DNA of 64,000 bases, taken from Catonia carolina (lineage: Eukaryota; Arthropoda; Insecta; Hemiptera; Achilidae). The stretch lies in NCBI GenBank assembly GCA_035578175.1, contig JAQMRL010000021.1, forward strand, positions 4,479,226-4,543,225. The letters are read 5' to 3'. The notes beneath the pieces were generated by a model that did not search any database, was not told the origin of the DNA, and saw only the letters and a list, made by a program, of their open reading frames with translations. Numbering within the stretch: the stretch's first letter is position 1; every line of letters begins with the position of its first letter. The position numbers and the translations under genes are program-made. This document shows positions 29,544 to 41,444 of the stretch, piece by piece.

Positions 29544-29888
29544 TTTAATGTTTAATCCACCTGGTTGGTCTAGAGGTAAAGTCGTCGCCAAAGTCTGTTT
29601 AACAGCTAATTTTCGGAAACAAAGGTTCCTGGTTCAAATCCTGGTAAAGGTAGTTACTTTTATACGTTTTTGATGCTAGACAGTGGTTACCGGTGTACTT
29701 TGATGGTTGGAGTTCAATTAACCATACTCTCTCAGAAATGGTCGACCTGAGTCTGTACAAGACTACACCTCATTTACACGTCATACATATCATCATCATA
29801 TCATTGGGTCATGTGATTGCTTATTGTTCTCAATTGAACAGATTGCAACATACATACATTAGGAATTACAAAAAAAATTTTAATGTTT
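29544..29888 (+). mobile_element. SINE-A with ~10 bp TSD
   Basis: Plus-strand copy (about 29554-29878) flanked by TTTAATGTTT on both sides. The central palindrome is shortened (GTCTGTTTAACAGCTAATTTT). It lies only 78 bp from the preceding inverted SINE-A, so the pair could form a long hairpin in RNA. Confidence 0.85.
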
Positions 29889-30029
29889 TTCTTGTAGATA
29901 TAAGTTGAACTACTGAAAAACATAAAAAACCGAAAATTAAAATTTTCAGTGAAAACCATCAAACAGTCTCTCCTTAACATAATGCTGAGTAATTTTATGT
30001 TTAGTTAACATAAAGTAAGTCACGTGGAA

Positions 30030-30310
30030 TTGATGGTGTCGAGGGCAAAAAGAAGCCTACGGGTGATGAGATACGTATGCCGTAATTTTAGAAATAACGG
30101 AACATGCCGAATTTTGTATCAGGCTTTGGACGCAGTTGGATTTTGCGACATCGGTACGGAATAGAGGAAAAGGCTATACGACTGATTCTATAGAAAAAGT
30201 CCAGCGCAAATTCGTAACATCGTGGAAGTTTCCCTGGATTAATTCTTTCATTACCAACGCCCGAAAAACAGGACGTCGATATATTTTACATAATTATATC
30301 ATCCAGTTTA
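30030..30310 (+). pseudogene. decayed non-LTR RT fragment
   Basis: In broken frames the plus strand reads VSRAKRSLRVMRYVCRNF, CRILYQAL and YTTDSIEKVQRKFVTSWKF, matching the order of RT thumb blocks (RAxRxLGF..., LYxxLV..., IEKVQRKFL). Several stops; only ~90 residues recognisable. Confidence 0.5.
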
Positions 30311-30406
30311 CCGGACGTCCGTAAGTTATGCATAAAATGTCAAAGTCCGGATAACCGAACATTTCCATAAAAAAATTTAACAAAAATTAATGAAATAATG
30401 TATTTT

Positions 30407-30590
30407 GGAACCGCCTCTGTGGCGCAGTGATTAACGCGCTCGCCTACAAACAAAAGGTCTCGGGTTCAATTCCCGGCTAGGGTCTGGAAATTTTAACACG
30501 TTCAAACCACCGTTAAGGTACCAAAACTCACAGTAGTCGCTAATGACCAAGCTGTCGATGCGACTTTAAATAAACAAAAAAAACTATTTT
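30407..30590 (+). mobile_element. SINE-C copy
   Basis: The head CCGCCTCTGTGGCGCAGTGA, B-box GGTTCAATTCC at about 30464 and body match the copy at 25361, with an A-rich tail at 30568-30583. Probable TSD TATTTTG (about 30400 and 30584). Confidence 0.75.
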
Positions 30591-30602
30591 GAATATTTTT
30601 AG

Positions 30603-30995
30603 TGTTGTTGTTTAGGAGATTAGCCAAAAGGCTGGTTTGAACCTGTAGAGGTTTTACTAAGTAAAAACCAGGAGTGAGGTGGTTTACCATTACCTTCCTC
30701 AATGAGTGGAAAAGTACGCTTATCAGCATGCCGAGCCCTCTGAAAAGCACATATTTTCCACTCTGCAATTTATACCTTCACTTCATTCACCACAGGGTCT
30801 GGCTGTATAATGAAATTCATCTTTCAAAGGAGACAACTTTAATTAGTGTCTTTTACACCTCTACCTCTTCTGTTCTCAAATGATTCAGTCATTTAATTGG
30901 CTGACCATGTGATAAGAAACACAACTATTTATTTTAGCACTGCAACTAACAGATTGAGTGTACATAATTTGACACTCCACCTGTCTGTTATTCGC
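30603..30995 (-). mobile_element. SINE-F copy
   Basis: Minus-strand copy from GTTGTTGTTTAGG-type tail to CCTGTCTGTTATTCGC. No clear target-site duplication. The common (CCTTCCTCA) central variant is present. Confidence 0.75.
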
Positions 30996-31030
30996 AAAAT
31001 AAATACTTAACAGAACCTAACTAAATAATG

Positions 31031-31360
31031 TGTTTAGGTGATCAGGCAAAAGGCTGGTTTGAACCTCTAGAGGTTTTTCTAAGTAAAAACCAGGAGTGAA
31101 GTGGTTTACCATGCCTTCCTCAATGACTGGAAAAGTACGCTTATCAGCATGCCGGGCCCTTCGAAAAACACAAATTTTCCACTCTGCAAACGACACCTTT
31201 ACTTCACTCACCACATGGTTTGGCTGTATAATAAAATTCATTACTTTCAGAGGAGATAACTCTGATTAATGTCTTTTACACCTCTACCTCTTCTGTTCTT
31301 AAATGATTCAGTCATTTGATTGGCTGACCATGTGATAAGAAACAGAACTATTTATGGTAC
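31031..31360 (-). mobile_element. SINE-F copy, 5'-truncated
   Basis: A second minus-strand SINE-F 35 bp after the previous one. It ends at about 31355 (AACAGAACTATTTATG), lacking the last ~60 bp of the head. Confidence 0.7.
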
Positions 31361-32068
31361 TATTTATGATATTTCTGTCATGGGGACTAACAGAGAGTAA
31401 TACATATATACATACAAATAAGATATAATAACAATTACATTTTTATAATCTAATAAAAATTTATTTTTATGAAACATTTTTGTATAATTAAAACTTTATT
31501 GTCCTGTTTTGTAACAAACTCTGTCGACCATAACAAAATACAATTTATTATTAACGATTATTTTTTTTACAATTAAATATTTAAAAACATTATATTTTAA
31601 TGTAGATTCATTGGTTTAAATGTTGTTCTATGTTTTATGTTTTATGTTTTACTGATATAGCAGCCTACTAAATCAAGGCGGAGAGTCTTTAAATTACTTC
31701 GTCGTTTTAAAGAAAGTAAACTTAGGCCTTCCAATAAAGTAATATAAAAATATACATTTTTATAAAATGATAAGAAGACAATGAATCGTAAATTTCAGAA
31801 AGCCGATAAGTCAAAAAATCAATGTTAAAAAACATTAAAAACCTAGTAATTTACTAAGTTTCAATAAAATACAATATTAAAAAATATAATTTGTTCTAAG
31901 GGCTTCCCCTTTAATATGAAATGTATACTTTTGTCTTTTTAAAGAGAAGCCACTAGTTTTTTTGTCTTTAATTTTTATTACGGTACTGTACATTGAGGTG
32001 CACAATTTCCGTATATGATATTTAAATGGTGGTGGGGAGTTTCGCTTTAAGTACAGTTGAGCCGTTGT
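31361..32068. other. no recognisable feature
   Basis: AT-rich. A 72-codon minus-strand frame (32095-31877) has no family signature and I do not call it a gene. Confidence 0.45.
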
Positions 32069-32206
32069 TAGTTTGCTCCTACTGTCAACAGACAAAAGCC
32101 ACCTACTACAGATGCACGCTAGAGTCTGCGACTTTACGGATGTCGTATTCCTATTAAGTTAACTATTTTTTAAATTATAAGTACTTATATATATAGTGGC
32201 GACTAT

Positions 32207-32790
32207 TTACAACACTATGGGTCGTTTGTCGCAGTCAAAACGCCATTTTTGCCTGTCTTGCCATGACTCCTCCTCCATGTTTCTTCTCCCCATGGCTCTG
32301 TCAATACCTTCCATCCATCTCCCTCTCGGTCTTCCTCTTTTTCTATTTCGCTGCGGTCTCCAGTTCCATGCCTTCAGTGGGATTCGTACGTTGCTCATTC
32401 TTCGCATGTGACCATACCAGTGCAGTTGCTTTCTCTCAATACGGTCTATTATTGAGTCTTCAATGCCCATTATTTCTCTTACTCTTATATTCGTTACCCT
32501 ATCTCGTAACGTCAATCTGCAACATCTTCTCCAATATCTGTTCTCCACCGTACTGATTCTATTTTTCATGTTTTGTGTAATGGTCCACACTTCTGCCCCA
32601 TATGTCACCGTACCTTCCACTATTGCTGAAAATATTCGTTTCTTTATGTCTTTTCTTATGTTGAGACTCCACAGAATTGAGTTCAGTTGACCAGTTAATG
32701 CCTTTCCTTTCACAATTTTATTAGCTATGTCTTTTTCGTCCCTTCCATTTTTTGTAAACGTCACTCCTAAATATTTATACTCTTAATTAT
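32207..32790 (-). pseudogene. non-LTR RT C-terminal fragment
   Basis: Open frame of ~185 residues extending upstream to about 32785 (YKYLGVTF). It encodes YGAEVWTITQNMKNRIS, NRYWRRCCRLTLRDRVTNI, HWYGHMRRMSNVRIPLKAWN and GRPRGRWMEGIDRAMG, ending DCDKRPIVL near 32207. It carries the usual RT C-terminal blocks, is 5'-truncated, and has no stops, so it is recent. It lies between the inverted 13-mers at 32069 and 32978. Confidence 0.8.
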
Positions 32791-32929
32791 AAGTACTTAA
32801 AGTACTAAAAACATCAGTCATGATATGATGTAGGCCTAACAATTTCATTTATAAAAATACTTTTAAAAGTATTTTGTATTTAAATATTTTTGAAAGTATT
32901 TTGTTGTTACTTTTTAATCAGCGTGTACA

Positions 32930-33060
32930 CATTTTGATATAATGCGCATGCTCAGTGACGTCATTATTTGTTTACATTAGGAGCAAACTAAGAGAGGCTG
33001 GACTGTAGAAGAGGAACCCAGCGGTACATTTTCCGTTTACAACTTCCGGTATTATCAGTT
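32930..33060. promoter_or_regulatory. promoter-like motif cluster
   Basis: Within ~110 bp are an NRF1/ewg-like ATGCGCATGC (32942-32951), a perfect cAMP-response-type TGACGTCA (32956-32963) and an ETS-like ACTTCCGG (33042-33049). Together these are common in housekeeping promoters. No TATA box, no exon and no defined direction are visible, so this is only a candidate. Confidence 0.3.
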
Positions 33061-33119
33061 ATTTAGACCAAGAGGTCTCTACTCCATTTTCGCTTGAAAC
33101 GTCGCACAGTTAGGAAGTT

Positions 33120-33560
33120 CATTGTAGCTAGATCACGAGCTAGTTGGTTTGGATGGTCATCTAGTCGTTCGTGAAATGTACTATACATTTCGGAATTTTG
33201 AATTCGTCATGTCGGGTTTTAGTGGTTACATAAAAAAAAACGCCAGAAGCAAGTCTTAAGAATTTAGATTGAAAGACCTGGATCGACTTTAAATTACTCT
33301 CTGCCGCTACTCCAAAGAGCTGGACACCATAAGTCCAGATCGGTCTCAAAAGGGTTTTGTACATTAAAATTTTGGAAAGGAGGTTCAATTTCAATTTCGA
33401 TCGAGGGTTATTTAAGCAGAAGAGTAGCTTCTGGCGGCGGTTAAGTTCTAAACGTACGCAGATGATGTTTCCAAGTTAGTCGCCTGTCAAGCCATAAGCC
33501 AAGATATCGCACCACTCTGGTTTGGGGGATATGAGTGATATTTAGCATCAAGCTACTAGT
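33120..33560 (-). pseudogene. Jockey-like RT C-terminal relic
   Basis: From about 33560 down, with frameshifts, the minus strand shows RRLTW-like sequence near 33470 and then KILMYKTLLRPIWTYGVQLF, NLKSIQVFQSKFLRLASG and a decayed tail. It is the block order of the Jockey-type fragments at 42690 and 50640. Confidence 0.65.
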
Positions 33561-33738
33561 TATGTTGATGTTTCAGACTAGAGGTGTTTCTCAAATAAAC
33601 TGGAGTGAAATGCTCACTAAAGTTGTTTGTATTTTACCAACAGAAAATTGCGTAGTACAATAGTTATTATTCATTTACGTATTTATTTATTTCACTAGTT
33701 TACATTGTTGTTGTGTTTAGGTCATCAGCCAAAAGGCT

Positions 33739-36700
33739 GGTTTGAACCTGTAGAGGTTTTACTAAGTAAATCGAGGAGTGAGGTGGTTTACCATTGCCAC
33801 AACTCACTCAGTGGAAAAGTATGCTTATCAGCATGCCGGGCCCTCTGAAAAGCACATATTTTCCACTCTGCAAATGACACCTTCACTTCATTCACTACAG
33901 GGTTTGAACCTGTAGAGGTTTTACTAAGTAAATCGAGGAGTGAGGTGGTTTACCATTGCCACAACTCACTCAGTGGAAAAGTATGCTTATCAGCATGCCG
34001 GGCCCTCTGAAAAGCACATATTTTCCACTCTGCAAATGACACCTTCACTTCATTCACTACAGGGTTTGAACCTGTAGAGGTTTTACTAAGTAAATCGAGG
34101 AGTGAGGTGGTTTACCATTGCCACAACTCACTCAGTGGAAAAGTATGCTTATCAGCATGCCGGGCCCTCTGAAAAGCACATATTTTCCACTCTGCAAATG
34201 ACACCTTCACTTCATTCACTACAGGGTTTGAACCTGTAGAGGTTTTACTAAGTAAATCGAGGAGTGAGGTGGTTTACCATTGCCACAACTCACTCAGTGG
34301 AAAAGTATGCTTATCAGCATGCCGGGCCCTCTGAAAAGCACATATTTTCCACTCTGCAAATGACACCTTCACTTCATTCACTACAGGGTTTGAACCTGTA
34401 GAGGTTTTACTAAGTAAATCGAGGAGTGAGGTGGTTTACCATTGCCACAACTCACTCAGTGGAAAAGTATGCTTATCAGCATGCCGGGCACTCTGAAAAG
34501 CACATATTTTCCACTCTGCAAATGACACCTTCACTTCATTCACTACAGGGTTTGAACCTGTAGAGGTTTTACTAAGTAAATCGAGGAGTGAGGTGGTTTA
34601 CCATTGCCACAACTCACTCAGTGGAAAAGTATGCTTATCAGCATGCCGGGCCCTCTGAAAAGCACATATTTTCCACTCTGCAAATGACACCTTCACTTCA
34701 TTCACTACAGGGTTTGAACCTGTAGAGGTTTTACTAAGTAAATCGAGGAGTGAGGTGGTTTACCATTGCCACAACTCACTCAGTGGAAAAGTATGCTTAT
34801 CAGCATGCCGGGCCCTCTGAAAAGCACATATTTTCCACTCTGCAAATGACACCTTCACTTCATTCACTACAGGGTTTGAACCTGTAGAGGTTTTACTAAG
34901 TAAATCGAGGAGTGAGGTGGTTTACCATTGCCACAACTCACTCAGTGGAAAAGTATGCTTATCAGCATGCCGGGCCCTCTGAAAAGCACATATTTTCCAC
35001 TCTGCAAATGACACCTTCACTTCATTCACTACAGGGTTTGAACCTGTAGAGGTTTTACTAAGTAAATCGAGGAGTGAGGTGGTTTACCATTGCCACAACT
35101 CACTCAGTGGAAAAGTATGCTTATCAGCATGCCGGGCCCTCTGAAAAGCACATATTTTCCACTCTGCAAATGACACCTTCACTTCATTCACTACAGGGTT
35201 TGAACCTGTAGAGGTTTTACTAAGTAAATCGAGGAGTGAGGTGGTTTACCATTGCCACAACTCACTCAGTGGAAAAGTATGCTTATCAGCATGCCGGGCC
35301 CTCTGAAAAGCACATATTTTCCACTCTGCAAATGACACCTTCACTTCATTCACTACAGGGTTTGAACCTGTAGAGGTTTTACTAAGTAAATCGAGGAGTG
35401 AGGTGGTTTACCATTGCCACAACTCACTCAGTGGAAAAGTATGCTTATCAGCATGCCGGGCCCTCTGAAAAGCACATATTTTCCACTCTGCAAATGACAC
35501 CTTCACTTCATTCACTACAGGGTTTGAACCTGTAGAGGTTTTACTAAGTAAATCGAGGAGTGAGGTGGTTTACCATTGCCACAACTCACTCAGTGGAAAA
35601 GTATGCTTATCAGCATGCCGGGCCCTCTGAAAAGCACATATTTTCCACTCTGCAAATGACACCTTCACTTCATTCACTACAGGGTTTGAACCTGTAGAGG
35701 TTTTACTAAGTAAATCGAGGAGTGAGGTGGTTTACCATTGCCACAACTCACTCAGTGGAAAAGTATGCTTGTCAGCATGCCGGGCCCTCTGAAAAGCACA
35801 TATTTTCCACTCTGCAAATGACACCTTCACTTCATTCACTACAGGGTTTGAACCTGTAGAGGTTTTACTAAGTAAATCGAGGAGTGAGGTGGTTTACCAT
35901 TGCCACAACTCACTCAGTGGAAAAGTATGCTTATCAGCATGCCGGGCCCTCTGAAAAGCACATATTTTCCACTCTGCAAATGACACCTTCACTTCATTCA
36001 CTACAGGGTTTGAACCTGTAGAGGTTTTACTAAGTAAATCGAGGAGTGAGGTGGTTTACCATTGCCACAACTCACTCAGTGGAAAAGTATGCTTATCAGC
36101 ATGCCGGGCCCTCTGAAAAGCACATATTTTCCACTCTGCAAATGACACCTTCACTTCATTCACTACAGGGTTTGAACCTGTAGAGGTTTTACTAAGTAAA
36201 TCGAGGAGTGAGGTGGTTTACCATTGCCACAACTCACTCAGTGGAAAAGTATGCTTATCAGCATGCCGGGCCCTCTGAAAAGCACATATTTTCCACTCTG
36301 CAAATGACACCTTCACTTCATTCACTACAGGGTTTGAACCTGTAGAGGTTTTACTAAGTAAATCGAGGAGTGAGGTGGTTTACCATTGCCACAACTCACT
36401 CAGTGGAAAAGTATGCTTATCAGCATGCCGGGCCCTCTAAAAAGCACATATTTTCCACTCTGCAAATGACACCTTCACTTCATTCACTACAGGGTTTGAA
36501 CCTGTAGAGGTTTTACTAAGTAAATCGAGGAGTGAGGTGGTTTACCATTGCCACAACTCACTCAGTGGAAAAGTATGCTTATCAGCATGCCGGGCCCTCT
36601 GAAAAGCACATATTTTCCACTCTGCAAATGACACCTTCACTTCATTCACTACAGGGTTTGAACCTGTAGAGGTTTTACTAAGTAAATCGAGGAGTGAGGT

Positions 36701-38436
36701 GGTTTACCATTGCCACAACTCACTCAGTGGAAAAGTATGCTTATCAGCATGCCGGGCCCTCTGAAAAGCACATATTTTCCACTCTGCAAATGACACCTTC
36801 ACTTCATTCACTACAGGGTTTGAACCTGTAGAGGTTTTACTAAGTAAATCGAGGAGTGAGGTGGTTTACCATTGCCACAACTCACTCAGTGGAAAAGTAT
36901 GCTTATCAGCATGCCGGGCCCTCTGAAAAGCACATATTTTCCACTCTGCAAATGACACCTTCACTTCATTCACTACAGGGTTTGAACCTGTAGAGGTTTT
37001 ACTAAGTAAATCGAGGAGTGAGGTGGTTTACCATTGCCACAACTCACTCAGTGGAAAAGTATGCTTATCAGCATGCCGGGCCCTCTGAAAAGCACATATT
37101 TTCCACTCTGCAAATGACACCTTCACTTCATTCACTACAGGGTTTGAACCTGTAGAGGTTTTACTAAGTAAATCGAGGAGTGAGGTGGTTTACCATTGCC
37201 ACAACTCACTCAGTGGAAAAGTATGCTTATCAGCATGCCGGGCCCTCTGAAAAGCACATATTTTCCACTCTGCAAATGACACCTTCACTTCATTCACTAC
37301 AGGGTTTGAACCTGTAGAGGTTTTACTAAGTAAATCGAGGAGTGAGGTGGTTTACCATTGCCACAACTCACTCAGTGGAAAAGTATGCTTATCAGCATGC
37401 CGGGCCCTCTGAAAAGCACATATTTTCCACTCTGCAAATGACACCTTCACTTCATTCACTACAGGGTTTGAACCTGTAGAGGTTTTACTAAGTAAATCGA
37501 GGAGTGAGGTGGTTTACCATTGCCACAACTCACTCAGTGGAAAAGTATGCTTATCAGCATGCCGGGCCCTCTGAAAAGCACATATTTTCCACTCTGCAAA
37601 TGACACCTTCACTTCATTCACTACAGGGTTTGAACCTGTAGAGGTTTTACTAAGTAAATCGAGGAGTGAGGTGGTTTACCATTGCCACAACTCACTCAGT
37701 GGAAAAGTATGCTTATCAGCATGCCGGGCCCTCTGAAAAGCACATATTTTCCACTCTGCAAATGACACCTTCACTTCATTCACTACAGGGTTTGAACCTG
37801 TAGAGGTTTTACTAAGTAAATCGAGGAGTGAGGTGGTTTACCATTGCCACAACTCACTCAGTGGAAAAGTATGCTTATCAGCATGCCGGGCCCTCTGAAA
37901 AGCACATATTTTCCACTCTGCAAATGACACCTTCACTTCATTCACTACAGGGTTTGAACCTGTAGAGGTTTTACTAAGTAAATCGAGGAGTGAGGTGGTT
38001 TACCATTGCCACAACTCACTCAGTGGAAAAGTATGCTTATCAGCATGCCGGGCCCTCTGAAAAGCACATATTTTCCACTCTGCAAATGACACCTTCACTT
38101 CATTCACTACAGGGTTTGAACCTGTAGAGGTTTTACTAAGTAAATCGAGGAGTGAGGTGGTTTACCATTGCCACAACTCACTCAGTGGAAAAGTATGCTT
38201 ATCAGCATGCCGGGCCCTCTGAAAAGCACATATTTTCCACTCTGCAAATGACACCTTCACTTCATTCACTACAGGGTTTGAACCTGTAGAGGTTTTACTA
38301 AGTAAATCGAGGAGTGAGGTGGTTTACCATTGCCACAACTCACTCAGTGGAAAAGTATGCTTATCAGCATGCCGGGCCCTCTGAAAAGCACATATTTTCC
38401 ACTCTGCAAATGACACCTTCACTTCATTCACTACAG
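33739..38436 (-). repeat. tandem array, 29 type-A units of 162 bp
   Basis: Units begin at GGTTTGAACCTGTAGAGG and recur every 162 bp: 33739, 33901, 34063, 34225 ... to 38436 (4698 bp = 29 x 162 with no indel). Diagnostic bases are AAATCGAGG and GCCACAACTCACTCAGTGG. I noticed only a few single-base variants (near 34489, 35771 and 36439), so the block is almost perfectly homogeneous. Confidence 0.95.
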
Positions 38437-41012
38437 GGTTTGAACCTGTAGAGGTTTTACTAAGTAAAACGAGGAGTGAGGTGGTTTGCCATTGCCTTCC
38501 TCACTGAGTGGAAAAGTATGCTTATCAGCATGCCGGGCCCTCTGAAAAGCACATATTTTCCACTCTGCAAATGACACCTTCACTTCATTCACTACAGGGT
38601 TTGAACCTGTAGAGGTTTTACTAAGTAAAACGAGGTGTGAGGTGGTTTACCATTGCCTTCCTCACTGAGTGGAAAAGTATGCTTATCAGCATGCCGGGCC
38701 CTCTGAAAAGCACATATTTTCCACTCTGCAAATGACACCTTCACTTCATTCACTACAGGGTTTGAACCTGTAGAGGTTTTACTAAGTAAAACGAGGAGTG
38801 AGGTGGTTTACCATTGCCTTCCTCACTGAGTGGAAAAGTATGCTTATCAGCATGCCGGGCCCTCTGAAAAGCACATATTTTCCACTCTGCAAATGACACC
38901 TTCACTTCATTCACTACAGGGTTTGAACCTGTAGAGGTTTTACTAAGTAAAACGAGGAGTGAGGTGGTTTACTTTGCCTTCCTCACTGAGTGGAAAAGTA
39001 TGCTTATCAGCATGCCGGGCCCTCTGAAAAGCACATATTTTCCACTCTGCAAATGACACCTTCACTTCATTCACTACAGGGTTTGAACCTGTAGAGGTTT
39101 TACTAAGAAAAACGAGGAGTGAGGTGGTTTACCATTGCCTTCCTCACTGAGTGGAAAAGTATGCTTATCAGCATGCCGGGCCCTCTGAAAAGCACATATT
39201 TTCCACTCTGCAAATGACACCTTCACTTCATTCACTACAGGGTTTGAACCTGTAGAGGTTTTACTAAGTAAAACGAGAAGTGAGGTGGTTTACCATTGCT
39301 TTCCTCACTGAGTGGAAAAGTATGCTTATCAGCATGCCGGGCCCTCTGAAAAGCACATATTTTCCACTCTGCAAATGACACCTTCACTTCATTCACTACA
39401 GGGTTTGAACCTGTAGAGGTTTTACTAAGTAAAACGAGGAGTGAGGTGGTTTACCATTGCCTTCCTCACTGAGTGGAAAAGTATGCTTATCAGCATGCCG
39501 GGCCCTCTGAAAAGCACATATTTTCCACTCTGCAAATGACACCTTCACTTCATTCACTACAGGGTTTGAACCTGTAGAGGTTTTACTAAGTAAAACGAGG
39601 AGTGAGGTGGTTTACCATTGCCTTCCTCACTGAGTGGAAAAGTATGCTTATCAGCATGCCGGGCCCTCTGAAAAGCACATATTTTCCACTCTGCAAATGA
39701 CACCTTCACTTCATTCACTACAGGGTTTGAACCTGTAGAGGTTTTACTAAGTAAAACGAGGAGTGAGGTGGTTTACCATTGCCTTCCTCACTGAGTGGAA
39801 AAGTATGCTTATCAGCATGCCGGGCCCTCTGAAAAGCACATATTTTCCACTCTGCAAATGACACCTTCACTTCATTCACTACAGGGTTTGAACCTGTAGA
39901 GGTTTTACTAAGTAAAACGAGGAGTGAGGTGGTTTACCATTGCCTTCCTCACTGAGTGGAAAAGTATGCTTATCAGCATGCCGGGCTCTCTGAAAAGCAC
40001 ATATTTTCCACTCTGCAAATGACACCTTCACTTCATTCACTACAGGGTTTGAACCTGTAGAGGTTTTACTAAGTAAAACAAGGAGTGAGGTGGTTTACCA
40101 TTGCCTTCCTCACTGAGTGGAAAAGTATGCTTATCAGCATGCCGGGCCCTCTGAAAAGCACATATTTTCCACTCTGCAAATGACACCTTCACTTCATTCA
40201 CTACAGGGTTTGAACCTGTAGAGGTTTTACTAAGTAAAACGAGGAGTGAGGTAGTTTACCATTGCCACAACTCACTCAGTGGAAAAGTATGCTTATCAGC
40301 ATGCCGGGCCCTCTGAAAAGCACATATTTTCCACTCTGCAAATGACACCTTCACTTCATTCACTACAGGGTTTGAACCTGTAGAGGTTTTACTAAGTAAA
40401 ACGAGGAGTGAGGTGGTTTACCATTGCCTTCCTCACTGAGTGGAAAAGTATGCTTATCAGCATGCTGGGCCCTCTGAAAAGCACATATTTTCCACTCTGC
40501 AAATGACACCTTCACTTCATTCACTACAGGGTTTGAACCTGTAGAGGTTTTACTAAGTAAAACGAGGAGTGAGGTGGTTTACCATTGCCTTCCTCACTGA
40601 GTGGAAAAGTATGCTTATCAGCATGCCGGGCCCTCTGAAAAGCACATATTTTCCACTCTGCAAATGACACCTTCACTTCATTCACTACAGGGTTTGAACC
40701 TGTAGAGGTTTTACTAAGTAAAACGAGGAGTGAGGTGGTTTACCATTGCCTTCCTCACTGAGTGGAAAAGTATGCTTATCAGCATGCCGGGCCCTCTGAA
40801 AAGCACATATTTTCCACTCTGCAAATGACACCTTCACTTCATTCACTACAGGGTTTGAACCTGTAGAGGTTTTACTAAGTAAAACGAGGAGTGAGGTGGT
40901 TTACCATTGCCTTCCTCACTGAGTGGAAAAGTATGCTTATCAGCATGCCGGGCCCTCTGAAAAGCACATATTTTCCACTCTGCAAATGACACCTTCACTT
41001 CATTCACCACAG
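38437..41012 (-). repeat. tandem array, 16 type-B units of ~161 bp
   Basis: Units carry AAAACGAGG and GCCTTCCTCACTGAGTGG, the ancestral SINE-F reading, and are 161 bp. The unit near 40205-40366 is a hybrid with type-A centre. Private changes are more frequent than in block A (for example near 38487, 38635, 38972, 39108, 39276, 39985, 40079 and 40466). The last unit (40852-41012) passes into unique SINE-F sequence at CACCACAGGGTCTGG. Confidence 0.95.
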
Positions 41013-41321
41013 GGTCTGGCTGTACAATGAAATTCATTACTTTCAGAGGAGATAACTCTGATTAGTGTCTTTTTTACACCACTGCCTCTTCTGTTCTTAA
41101 ATGATTCAGTCATTTAATTGGCTGACCATGTGATAAGAAACAGAACTATTTATTTTAGCCCTGCAACTAACAGATTGAGTGTAAATAATTTGACACTCCA
41201 CCTGCCTGTTATGGGCAATAGTTTACATTAGTGACTTAAATAGTTTTTTGCAAAAATACTAATTTAAATTTTTAACGTTTTTCGTGTTAAATTTTCATAA
41301 GTATACGAGGTGTAACAATTA

Positions 41322-41444
41322 AATAACGATTTTTTTTTTTTTTTTTTTTTTTATAAAGGTCGCATCAACTTCTAATGGTTATTAGCGACCACAATAGGAG
41401 TCATACGTACTAATAACAGTAAAAACAATAATAATAACGATTTT
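41322..41444 (-). mobile_element. tRNA-SINE 3' fragment with TSD
   Basis: A T-run (41330-41352) followed by the complement of a SINE-C-type 3' body (ATTAGCGACC). AATAACGATTTT flanks it at 41322-41333 and 41433-41444. It is inserted in the left terminal arm of M1. Confidence 0.7.

Larger units (their letters stand above)
33696..41229 (-). mobile_element. SINE-F expanded in place to 7.5 kb, with 11 bp TSD
   Basis: TAGTTTACATT occurs at 33696-33706 and 41219-41229, bracketing a single SINE-F (33707-41218). Its tail side (GTTGTTGTGTTTAGGTCATC) and head side (CTGCCTGTTATGGGCAATAG) are both normal. The middle, normally one ~161 bp stretch, is repeated 45 times. Normal copies are ~400 bp. Because the duplication encloses the whole structure, the array must have grown after one retroposition event. 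Confidence 0.9.

Noticed and set aside
31877..32095. 72-codon minus-strand frame as a host exon
   Set aside because: No recognisable motif, no convincing splice signals considered together with it, and the base composition matches surrounding non-coding DNA.
33739..41012. Regular repeat array as a CRISPR or rDNA/5S cluster
   Set aside because: Units are contiguous 161/162 bp copies without spacers, derive from a SINE-F interior and sit in a eukaryotic transposon context. No 5S or other RNA gene sequence is recognisable in the unit.
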